A stretch of DNA of 37,500 nucleotides from Symbiodinium natans (Eukaryota; Sar; Dinophyceae; Suessiales; Symbiodiniaceae), in contig CAJNDS010000336.1 in the NCBI GenBank assembly GCA_905221605.1, positions 227,501 to 265,000 on the forward strand. The letters are read 5' to 3'. Position numbers and translations under genes: made by a program. This document shows, piece by piece, positions 31,401 through 37,294 of the stretch. The notes under the pieces were generated by a model that saw only the letters and a list, made by a program, of their open reading frames with translations, was not told the origin of the DNA and did no database searches. The first letter of the stretch is position 1, and the number at the start of each line of letters is the position of its first letter.

Positions 31401-34400
31401 GAAACCGGTAGGAAACGATGCTTATAAGCTACTCACGTTACGTCCACGTTGTAGTGGTGGATGGCCACATGCAGTGGTGTTGCACCACATGAGTTCTTCC
31501 GCTCCGTGCAGGAACGCCCCGCAGCCTCAATCAGAATGCGAGCAACCTCACTCCCCTCGCCGGAGTCGAGCTTGCGACTGCATGCCCAGTGGAGCAAAGT
31601 CGAGCCTTTCGAATCGACGGCGGTGGTTGTGGCACCCGCCTCGACGAGGGCCCGAACGATCGCTGCATCATGGGCGCGGCATGCCTTCTGCAGGCACGTC
31701 TTGCCTATACAGAACTTGGAGCCGTTTCAAAAGCATATGTATCCTGGTTCTTACGAATTAAAAGTACCCAACAATATTATGTGAAAAAAAGTATTCCCAA
31801 GTATACCTAGTTGCCCTTGGAATCAACTGCCTCTACATCAGCGCCCGCATCGATCAGCGCGCGGGCCAGCGCAGCATTGTCCGACTTGCCCTTTCCACAG
31901 ACAAGATGAAGAATCGTCAGCCCAGTCGAACTCTTGGATTTGAGCTCGTACTTGTATGTGAGGTCGGCGCCCGCCTCGGCCAGAAGCTGGACCATTCCCA
32001 TCTGGTTCCTGTTCCACGCGGTGATTATGGGCGTGCATCCTTGCGCATTGCGAAGATCCACCTCAGCGCCAGCCTCGATCAGGGCCTGTGCGACGTCAAG
32101 CTGGCCGTGGCTGCAGGCCACGTGGAGCGGTGGAGCAGCAAGTGCATCAGGCAGGCTTGTGCTGGCGCCAGCTTCCAGAAACAGCCTCAGGCACCTCATG
32201 CTGCCGTGCTGGGCGGCCACACAAAGCCCGGTGCTTGCAGGGGCCAGCAGCATGTCCGGATCCTCGGGACGCTTCAGTAGAGCCTCGATGACATTAGCCC
32301 TGTCCTCTTCGATACTGAGCCTGACAGCAACGCGCTGGGAGTCGGTCAGGTTGGTGTCGCGGTACGGTAGCAAAACCAACTGCAGGGACATGGGCGGCTG
32401 CAACGTGGCGGTGTCATGCAGGACGCAATCTTGGAGCATGAGCCGCTGACAGAATCGGGAATGCCCCATGCGCGACTGCAATAGTTTCTTGAGGCTCTGG
32501 ATGGAGTTACCTATACTGAACTTGGAACCCCAGCAAAAATTAAATGATTTTACGTAGCTGTTTCTTAGGAATTATAGTACCCCAGCGCAAAGTTCATTTC
32601 AGCTGTTTCTTAGGAATTATCTTAGGAACTATGGTACCTTAGCATCATGAAACTGTTCCCAAGTATCCCGAAGTTACCCCATGTCTCAATGATCTCCTCC
32701 AGTTGCTCTGTGCCGACGTCTGCAACCTTGTTGCCAGACGACAGGTAAACCACCAACCTGTCTGCGGAGCCGTCCATGGGCAATCGCCGCTATACCCTTC
32801 CTGCCGTACTTGATCCTCGCAGAAGGGAAGCCAAGGCTAAAGTAAACCCTGAACCCTAAACCCTAAGCCCTAAGCCCTAATGCCCAAGAGAGTCACATCC
32901 TTCAAAACCCTCCATACCCCAACGCCTAAAGCCCAAAATGCCAAAACCACGCTTTGCTGACTGAAGGTTTTTGGGGTTTAGGGGTTTAGGGTTTTAGGGT
33001 TTAGGGTTTAGGGTTTAGGGTTTAGGGTTTGGAGTTTAGGGTTTAGGGTTTAGGGTTTAGGGTTCAGGGTTTAGGGTTTGGGGTTTGGGTCGACCTGCAC
33101 ATGCCCTCCCAAGTGTGGTCACACCCTCGGCTTGACAGGGCACTCCCTAAGGTGCTCCCCGAAACTCCCGAACCCTAAACCCTAAACCCTAAACCCTAAA
33201 CCCTAAACCCTAAAACCCTAAAACCCTAAACCCTAAAACCCTACAACCCTAAAACCCTAAAACCCCTAAACCCTAAAACCCTCAAACCTAAAAACCTAAA
33301 AACCTAGAGCCCGAAAACCCGAAACCCTACACCCTAAAAACCTAAACCCTAAACCCGAAAACCCGAAAACCCTAACACCCCAAACCCTAAACCCCAAACC
33401 CCAAACCCTAAACCCTAAACCCTAAACCCTTAACCCTAAACCCTAAACCAACATTTTGGGGATCCCCGCGCTTGCTGTGGACGGCGACCACGCGGATCTT
33501 GCCGTCCGAGGAGCCAGTGAGGATGCCATCCTGACAGGGTGCCGCGCTGGCTCTCTCTTGCTTGTCGGTTTAGGGTTTAGGGTTTAGGGTTTAGGGTTTT
33601 GGGTTTAGGGTTTAGGGTTCAGGGCTTAGGGTTTAGGGTTCAGGGTTTAGGGTTTATCGGGCTTCAGGGGACGGGGTGGTGGTTGAGCTTAGGGTTTAGG
33701 GTTTAGGGTTTAGGGTTTAGGGTTTAGGGTGTAGGGTGTAGGGTTTAGGGTTTAGGGTTTACAGTAGGGTTTAGGCTTTAGGCTTTAGGCTTTAGGCTTT
33801 AGGCTTTAGGCTTTAGGCTTTAGGCTTTAAACGCCTGAACCCTTAAGCCCATCTAACCCAAAACCCAAGACCCCGAAACCCTTAAAGGACCGTGGAAGCG
33901 CGTAAAACCCCAACAAGCCCTAAACCCTAATCCCTAGAATCCGTTACTGCCCCCCCACATCAAGTCAAACTCTAACGCCCTAAACCCTGAACCATTCTAA
34001 TTAATTGCGTTGAGGGCTTTTTGGGGTGTTAAAGGTTTTTTGAACTCCTAAAAGAAGCTCTCAGCCTCTAAAAGCGCCAAACCCTCCAATCCCCAAACCC
34101 TCAAAAAGCCAAAAACAACCCAAACCGTGGACCCTAACATCCCTAAAATTATTTAACTCCCCACCCTCTCTTGGTAGAGGTACTCTGGGGTTGGGCGCTC
34201 CAGGGAGACTATGGGGCTGGGCACTCCGCGGGTTGGGCACTCCAGGGAGACTCTGGGGTTGGGCACTCCAAGAACACTTTAGAGTTGGGCACTCCAGGGA
34301 ACCTTTGGGGTTGGGCACTCCAGGGATGAGCGAGGAGTAGACTGGGCGAGGAGAAGAGTTCCGGGTGAGGAGAAGTGTTCCGGGCGAGGAGAAGAGCTGA

Positions 34401-36678
34401 GTTTAAAATCTAATTACCCCTCACCGAGGGTGGGGAAAAACCCGAGCAAACCTAAAACAACTAAACCCTGAACACCCTAACAAACCTAAACACCCAACCC
34501 TAACAACCCTAAAAAACCTAACCACCCTAAACCCCAAACCTTCAACACTAAACCTACAAAACCCAAACCCAACCCTCAAAAGCCTAAACCCTAAACCCTA
34601 AGCCCTCAAAAGCCCCCTTCTTCAGCCTCTGACAGCTTGACCATGGCATCCACGGACATCGGATGGCCTTTGATCCGATCCTCACGGGCTTTTTCCAGGG
34701 GTCTTGGCGTGTTTCGGGTTTATAGGGGCTTTAGAGGTTTAGGGTTTAGACATAGAGGTTTAGGGGTTTAGGGTTTAGGGTTCAGGGTTCAAGGTTTCGG
34801 GGTTTAGGGGTTTCGGGTTTGCCGGCTTAGCGGCTCAAGGGTTTAGGGTTTCGGGCTTGGGGCCGACTGGAGGTTGAAACCCTGCAACCGCCATCGCAAG
34901 ACACCCTAAAGCCCTTCAACTTTACACTTACCCTAAACCCTGAACCCCAAACCCGACACCCTAAACCCTGAACTATCCTCCTACCCTAAGCCCAAAACCC
35001 GACACCCTAAACCCTAGATCATCCTCCAACCCTAAGCCCTAAGCCCTAAACCCTAAACCCTAAACCCTGAACCCCAAACCCTAAACCCCATACCATCCTC
35101 CAACCCTAAACCATGCACCCTACACCCTAAGCCCCACACCCTAAACCCTAAACCCTAAACCCTAAACCCTAAACCCTAAACCCTAAACCCTAAACCCTAA
35201 ACCCTAAACCCTAAACCCTAAACCCTAAACCCAATACGATCCTCCAATAAGCAAGCCCTGTTGCAAGAGCGATCTATGTAAGGCCTTCTGGTCTCCGAAG
35301 TCTCCCCAGCTAAAGATAGGGAGTGGACCTCGTGCTGCTTCGGGTTTAGGGTTAGGGTTTAGGGTTTAGGGTTTAGGGTTTAGGGTTTAGGGTTTAGGGT
35401 TTAGGGTTTAGGGTTTAGGGTTTAGGGTTTAGGGTTTAGGGTTTAGGGTTAGGATTTAGGGTTTAGGGTTTAGGGTTTAGGGTTTAGGGTTTAGGGTTTA
35501 GGGTTTAGGGTTTAGGGTTTAGGGTTTAGGGTTTAGGGTTTAGGGTTTAGGGTTTAGGGTTTTGGGCAGCACCGACCTGATGGATTGAGCCACTCACCCC
35601 TGGGAACTTTCGGGGGCTTCTGAGCCAAAGCCCACAAGCTCTTAATTCTTGGCTGCACTCAGAAGGGTAGCTATAAACTAAAGTCTTAGCTGCCATATTA
35701 AGAAACCCAATAAACCCAAAAAAAGGCTAAGGATCGAAAGTTCCAGTAAAGCACCACAAAGAATTCTCAACCCGATGTCTCGTTGTGGGCCTTTCGCAAT
35801 CCTCGGGCCGGCCGCGGCCGGCGGTAAGAACAAGGGACATACCGTAGTGAAACCGCCGACTTGTTAGATCAACCTCCAAGTGCTTTGGTTTAGGGTTTAG
35901 GGTTGCGGTTTTGGCACAAACCCATCCTCCGAAATCATACGTCTAAGCTGCGGGCCAGTCTGAGTTCCGCAGATAACCTGCGCACAGAGTCTGCAGCACC
36001 CGTAGAGCTAAGGGTCTGCAGCGTTCGATGCCGCAAGTTGCGCTTTGGTTTTGCTCCAAAACTCTGACCCCTGACCCTGCAACACAAAGCCACACCAACT
36101 CCCCTGTTCGTCTCTCTCTGACTCCGAAAACCAAAAAGGCTAGTAAAGCACCGAACCCTTGCCACTAACCCTTCCTCTTGTCCTGGCTCCTAAACCTTCT
36201 AAAGTAACCCCTCCCTGCCCTAAATCCTAAACCCCATATCCCTAGACCCTAAGCCCTGGATCCGAAAACCCTAAACCCTAAAGACACCACCACCCCTCTC
36301 TGACCTTGGCGCCTTGCTTCACAATGGCGATCTCAGCAGATGTTTGTATAGGGTTTAGGGTTTAGGGTTTAGGGTTTGGGGTTTGGGGTTTTGGGTTTGG
36401 GGTTTGGGGTTTGGGGTTTGGGGCTTGGGGCTTGGGGTTTGGGGTTTGGGGTTTGGGGTTTAGGGTTACAAGCTAGAGGGCTCGGAGGAGGGTTTAAGGT
36501 TTAGGGTTTCGGGGTTTAGGTTGTCCTAGAGGCTCGTTTCTTTTTAGGGTTTAGGGTTCAGGGTTCAGGGTTCACGGTTCAGGGTGTAGGGCTTTCGGGC
36601 TCATGAGGAGTACGGGATTTCAGGGACCAAAGTGCTCTTGGAATAGGGGGCCTGACCCTCAGCCAAAGCATCGAGAAG
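25222..36678 (-). CDS. WDR55: WDR55/Jip5-type WD40 repeat protein, C-terminal part, many small exons
   Basis: Exons assigned on the minus strand: 36678-36628, 36331-36305, 35328-35285, 34680-34627, 33530-33449, 33174-33125, 27211-27131, 26838-26764, 26585-26493, 25826-25749, and probably terminal 25404-25222. The order of motifs follows the WDR55 family: IAIVKQGAK, PLPIFSWGDFGDQK, DRIKGHPMSVDAMVK, DGILTGSSDGKIRVV, FGEHLRECPVK, AKLLASTAHGKPSVMLW, then an acidic exon and a lysine-rich exon like the WDR55 C-terminus. In other eukaryotes the family acts in the nucleolus in rRNA processing. Phases agree at most joins; a short exon seems to be missing between 36305 and 35328. The N-terminal WD repeats must lie beyond about 36.7 kb. 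Family assignment is from remembered motifs, not a search. Confidence 0.75.
25749..25826 (-). CDS. WDR55: WDR55 lysine-rich exon
   Basis: Twenty-six codons after GATTCGAG: EERPKKRQKLKDKRKKKK, then AAPGWSQG, ending GGG|GTTTTGGG. This looks like a nuclear or nucleolar targeting tail. An earlier acceptor (AACAAG, start 25846) would add SSHRF but breaks phase with the acidic exon. Confidence 0.68.
26493..26585 (-). CDS. WDR55: WDR55 acidic exon, telomeric donor
   Basis: TTTTCCAG precedes 31 codons in phase 0, rich in E and D (KAEEGEQDEEVDSSDEEELD), ending CGG directly before GTTTAGG of an array. An acidic stretch after the last blade is usual in WDR55. It joins in phase 0 to the lysine-rich exon at 25826. 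Confidence 0.75.
26597..26745 (+). repeat. TTTAGGG array antisense inside a WDR55 intron
   Basis: Lies between the 26764 and 26585 exon edges. Being antisense to the gene it does not supply the splice sites, which are GTGTGCC and TTTTCCAG. Confidence 0.8.
26764..26838 (-). CDS. WDR55: WDR55 exon, EARRLLAGESWAEIFGEAP, telomeric acceptor
   Basis: TTTAG|GGT opens 25 codons, GRLSAQ EARRLLAGESWAEIF and so on, in phase 0 with both neighbours if the donor is CCC|GTGTGCC. Otherwise the frame runs through CRALQT into a TAA supplied by the antisense array on the other side. No known domain. Confidence 0.6.
26839..27130 (-). repeat. CCCTAAA arrays in sense with WDR55
   Basis: Two blocks (26839-26985 and 27088-27130) separated by a duplicated unique segment GAAGAGGGTTTCGGG...CTCCTAGGTTCAG. 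It fills the whole intron between the 27131 and 26838 exon edges. Confidence 0.8.
27131..27211 (-). CDS. WDR55: WDR55 exon, last WD40 blade, telomeric donor
   Basis: CGTCCAG is followed by 27 codons: DAKLLASTAHGKPSVMLW and on to GHAFG, a WD40 blade with LAS..H....LW. The donor is GGG|GTTTAGGG, inside the array. Upstream the same frame reads SLRRVQ and then LNPKP encoded by two antisense CCCTAAA units, so the true 5' edge may lie further upstream. Without those residues the spacing to the previous exon is about four residues shorter than in other WDR55 proteins. Confidence 0.72.
27332..28326. repeat. Alternating arrays with a duplicated C/T-rich segment
   Basis: CCCCAAA/CCCTAAA 27332-27400, TTTAGGG and GGGCTTA 27485-27640, CCCTAAA 27765-28000, short TTTAGGG 28085-28140, CCCTAAA 28250-28326. 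CACCTCCCCCCTCCCTACGT within telomeric sequence is present at 28007 and 28223. No confident exon, except a weak island at 28330-28410. Confidence 0.75.
28412..28935 (+). repeat. TTTAGGG arrays around a G/T-rich degenerate stretch
   Basis: 28412-28500 and 28735-28935 are good arrays. Between them are GGGCTT-rich units (28500-28700) that look like decayed telomere variants. Confidence 0.75.
28939..28985 (-). CDS. Candidate exon, APEGTTAPEAAAMPSE
   Basis: CCCCCACAG precedes 15 codons and two bases, donor GA|GTTCCC. The plus strand is open too (NSEGIAAASGAVVPSG), so strand is uncertain. Confidence 0.3.
29201..29260 (-). CDS. Candidate exon, RWAPFLSDGENWTITTF
   Basis: CCCACTAG is followed by a frame reading KIRWAPFLSDGENWTITTFK, ending at a possible GC donor AAA|GCGCC. 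It lies next to a CCCTAAA array (TTTAGGG in sense). Its gene is unknown; the position is compatible with the 3' part of the ankyrin gene or with WDR55. Confidence 0.4.
29270..29960. repeat. Arrays with unique spacer
   Basis: CCCTAAA 29270-29340, a (TG)n tract at 29371-29384, unique 29400-29840, TTTAGGG 29845-29955. The unique part has a minus-strand frame of about 70 codons (29424-29633) and a plus-strand MEVKAQFRLGGAGKGGG segment (29693); neither is firm. Confidence 0.6.
29967..30047 (-). CDS. Candidate exon, ACANEFPNIFEPFDTGKNM
   Basis: Acceptor GCACAAG, then VWFRPSAACANEFPNIF and onward; donor possibly T|GTACCG. It is a single-exon island between TTTAGGG arrays. It may continue the ankyrin gene, but its phase does not match the exon ending at 30396, so the link is open. 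Confidence 0.42.
30084..30360 (+). repeat. Long TTTAGGG array with TTTAGGGG expansion
   Basis: About 38 units, with a small homogenised run of GGGGTTTA at 30240-30275. Confidence 0.85.
30396..32777 (-). CDS. Ubiquitin-like/ankyrin-repeat protein, six exons read, 3' end open
   Basis: Exons read on the minus strand: 32777-32678, 32510-31815, 31704-31442, 31265-31161, 30902-30791, 30472-30396; they sum to 1353 nt and stay in one frame. The start ATG opens a segment (LVVYLSSGNKVADVG, then LKKLL, QRLMLQD, LQLVLLPY) resembling the ubiquitin-like N-terminus seen on many dinoflagellate ankyrin proteins. At least seven ankyrin-like repeats follow, with motifs such as APPLHVACSHGQLDVAQALI, STLLHWACS, TPLHVAIHH and STALHWACSFGH. 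The likely role is protein-protein binding; the partner is unknown. Introns 1 and 2 are introner-like, and later introns hold CCCTAAA arrays (TTTAGGG in the sense direction). The last read exon ends at a GC donor and the 3' exons are not assigned; islands at 30.0, 29.2 and 28.9 kb are candidates. The gene lies inside a WDR55 intron. Confidence 0.85.
30645..30790 (-). repeat. CCCTAAA/CCCCAAA array supplying the ankyrin donor
   Basis: In the gene sense the array begins GTTTAGGG right after GAGG of the 30902-30791 exon. The rest of this intron has unique sequence at 30563-30640, then a sense unit TTTAG at 30477-30473 as acceptor. Confidence 0.75.
31274..31368 (-). repeat. CCCTAAA array inside ankyrin intron 3
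   Basis: Thirteen units in sense orientation. The intron runs from GTAACGTGAG at 31441 to CTCCAAG at 31266, so here unique sequence at both ends carries the splice sites and the array is internal cargo. Confidence 0.8.
31705..31814 (-). mobile_element. Introner-like intron 2 of the ankyrin gene (GC-AG)
   Basis: This 110 bp intron begins GCAACTAGGTATACTTGGG and ends CTCCAAGTTCTGTATAG, matching the ends of the 32511-32677 element. GGCAA is present at both junctions. Splicing with the GC donor gives AAG GGC AAG ACG and restores ankyrin-repeat spacing, whereas using the GT three codons downstream would leave an in-frame TAG. The interior differs from intron 1, so the two share ends but not a body. 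Confidence 0.72.
32511..32677 (-). mobile_element. Introner-like intron 1 of the ankyrin gene
   Basis: This 167 bp GT-AG intron interrupts a codon in TGG GGT AAC. The hexamer GGTAAC occurs at both boundaries, as expected for a target duplication. In the sense direction the left end reads GTAACTTCGGGATACTTGGG and the right end GTTCCAAGTTCAGTATAG, which are imperfect inverted copies (ATACTTGGGAAC against GTTCCAAGTTCAGTAT). Internally it is AT-rich, with two copies of a segment like CTAAGAAACAGCT. The same ends recur in intron 2. The element class is inferred; removing it restores the ubiquitin-like reading frame exactly. Confidence 0.75.
33125..33174 (-). CDS. WDR55: WDR55 exon, FGEHLRECPVKPR, telomeric acceptor
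   Basis: TTTAG of the array is directly followed by GG and 16 codons ending CCGAGG|GTGTGACC. The G-x-x-GEH....PV segment follows TGSSDG in WDR55. The next exon found is nearly 6 kb away at 27211; the ankyrin gene lies between them. Confidence 0.72.
33175..33448 (-). repeat. 274 bp WDR55 intron made entirely of TTTAGGG-like repeats
   Basis: On the plus strand the whole interval is CCCTAAA with sporadic variants (CCCTAAAA, ACCTAAA, CCCGAAA, CCCCAAA). In the gene sense it starts GTTTAGGG and ends TTTAG, so both splice dinucleotides come from repeat units. No unique sequence lies between the two exons. Removing it gives QNVGFGSFGEH, in frame and in agreement with WDR55 spacing. Because it is repetitive, the precise splice register is ambiguous. 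Confidence 0.75.
33449..33530 (-). CDS. WDR55: WDR55 exon, DGILTGSSDGKIRVV, telomeric donor
   Basis: The acceptor CCTGTCAG precedes 27 codons plus one base. TGSSDG.IRVV is the hallmark WD blade of WDR55. The exon ends GTT G, followed at once by GTTTAGGG, so the donor GT belongs to the telomeric array. Phase 1 matches the GG that starts the next exon. Confidence 0.8.
33690..33830 (+). repeat. TTTAGGG array with (TTTAGGC)8 run
   Basis: 33773-33830 is eight perfect copies of the insect-nematode-like heptamer TTTAGGC, adjoining standard TTTAGGG units. This implies very recent local copying of one mutant unit. Confidence 0.85.
33840..34620. other. Degenerate C/A-rich sequence and a GGGTTGGGC minisatellite
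   Basis: 34185-34325 holds five copies of a roughly 28-30 bp unit with GGGTTGGGCACTCCAGGGA. Elsewhere are decayed CCCTAA units. It lies within the WDR55 intron between 34627 and 33530. Confidence 0.6.
34627..34680 (-). CDS. WDR55: WDR55 exon, DRIKGHPMSVDAMVKLSE
   Basis: The acceptor CCCGTGAG is followed by 18 codons. DR..GHP.SVDAMVK is a near-family-consensus segment. With a GC donor after GAG (GAG|GCTGAAG) it joins directly to DGILTGSSDG, the expected next residues. The alternative is reading on through EAEEGGF to a TGA. Confidence 0.75.
34920..35235 (-). repeat. CCCTAAA array with a higher-order unit
   Basis: 34920-35110 repeats a 55-70 bp super-unit containing ATCCTCC.ACCCTAA. 35140-35232 is pure CCCTAAA. 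Confidence 0.8.
35285..35328 (-). CDS. WDR55: WDR55 exon, PLPIFSWGDFGDQK
   Basis: GACGAG-type acceptor, then GT plus 14 codons, ending AAG before GCCTTA, a GC donor. The motif G.L.IFSWGDFGD is characteristic of WDR55/Jip5. In this register it joins in phase 0 to DRIKGHP at 34680, giving the family's usual GDFGD..DR..GHP order. Confidence 0.72.
35341..35560 (+). repeat. Long TTTAGGG array
   Basis: About thirty near-perfect units, antisense to WDR55. It lies just upstream, in gene direction, of the PLPIFSWGDFGDQK exon. Confidence 0.88.
35598..35696 (-). CDS. Candidate initial exon, MAAKTLVYSYPSECSQELRA
   Basis: An ATG opens 33 codons ending with a consensus donor GG|GTGAGTGG. The region is unique and AT-richer than its surroundings. 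It lies inside a WDR55 intron and cannot be that gene's start, because WDR55 blades are encoded further upstream. Its function is unknown. Confidence 0.35.
35775..35823 (+). CDS. Candidate initial exon, MSRCGPFAILGPAAAG
   Basis: An ATG opens 16 codons plus one base and ends at GCG|GTAAGA, a strong donor. Without splicing it would stop at TAG after HTVVKPPTC. It is divergent from the minus-strand ATG 78 bp away. Confidence 0.3.
36305..36331 (-). CDS. WDR55: WDR55 micro-exon, IAIVKQGAK
   Basis: Nine codons are bounded by CTGAG and GTCAGAG. IAIVKQGAK matches the conserved strand before VV.GTQ.G in WDR55 proteins. The next conserved residues are not in the adjoining exon, so another tiny exon is expected between here and 35328. 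Confidence 0.5.
36346..36480 (+). repeat. TTTAGGG/TTTGGGG array
   Basis: Mostly TTTGGGG after the first three units. It fills part of the intron between the 36628 and 36331 WDR55 exon edges. Confidence 0.8.
36628..36678 (-). CDS. WDR55: WDR55 exon, LLDALAEGQAPYSKSTL
   Basis: The acceptor TTTCTTCTCAG is followed by 17 codons, then a GT donor (TTG|GTCC). Reading through instead would end at a TGA shortly after PYSS. The segment fits the WDR55 stretch before AIVK, where a charged Q-containing linker precedes the strand. It joins in phase 0 to 36331-36305. This is the least certain member of the exon chain. Confidence 0.45.
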
Positions 36679-36775
36679 CTGAGAAGAAACCCACCCCCAA
36701 ACCCCAAGCCCAACTCCTGCCACTTAGGGTTTAGGGTTTAGGGTTTGGGGTTTGGGGTTTCGGGTTTGGGGTTTA

Positions 36776-37190
36776 GGGTTTATCGGGCTTCAGTGGACGG
36801 GGTGGTGGTTGAGCACCCTGAATGATAGTATCGACATGCTCGCTGTCTGGACGCAAACAGACAACATACATTCCCAGAACGCTGGCATCGTAGTACTTCT
36901 GAATGTACTTGTGCAGGTTAAGCTGCAGGCATTTCTGCCAGCCTGCCAAGTCTGGCAATCGAATGGAAAATCTGTGAGAATGATTTGGGCGTAGATCGAG
37001 GGCACGACCTGGATGAGGCAGGGGAGTGCACCGGTCGATTCGACCGTAAGCCTATGTCCGAGCTCGCCAATCGCACCAGTCGCGCACGCCGGTGTACGTT
37101 CCCACGCAGTTTTCTGGCCGGTTGAGATCGAATGTTGCTTGCCCCACAAGAGGAAGGGCACTTTCGAAGCCGGCCATGTTTTTGCAGAGC
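36776..37190 (-). pseudogene. Fragment resembling a pentameric ligand-gated channel ligand-binding domain, frame change inside
   Basis: One frame (about 37160-36952) reads HRLTVESTGALPCLIQVVP, then IILTDFPFDCQ. That matches the G.L....P..Y....L.DFPFD.Q pattern before the Cys-loop of Neur_chan_LBD proteins. From 36951 the protein-like reading shifts to another frame, LQLNLHKYIQKYYDASVLGM, ending at PLKPDKP. The shift could be a single-base indel or a 29 nt micro-intron between two CAG triplets. No transmembrane part is present. Alternatives are an intact multi-exon gene continuing past the window, or a broken copy. Confidence 0.45.
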
Positions 37191-37230
37191 TAAGTCCTGA
37201 ACCCTAAATCCTAAACTCTACGGCTTAAAC

Positions 37231-37294
37231 CTCGCGCAACATGTCTTCACGCTTGGGGCACAGCGGGAGCCTAGGAACCGTGGACCGAATACCT
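37231..37294 (-). CDS. Candidate exon, STVPRLPLCPKREDMLRE
   Basis: CGGCTAG is followed by one base plus 21 codons and a donor GAG|GTTTAAG. It lies just upstream, in the minus direction, of the channel-like fragment and may belong to it. The opposite strand is also open (ATG at 37232), so the strand call is modest. Confidence 0.35.

Noticed and set aside
31384-31810. Plus-strand open frames over the ankyrin exons
   Set aside because: They are antisense shadows; the minus strand gives ankyrin repeats in frame with neighbouring exons.
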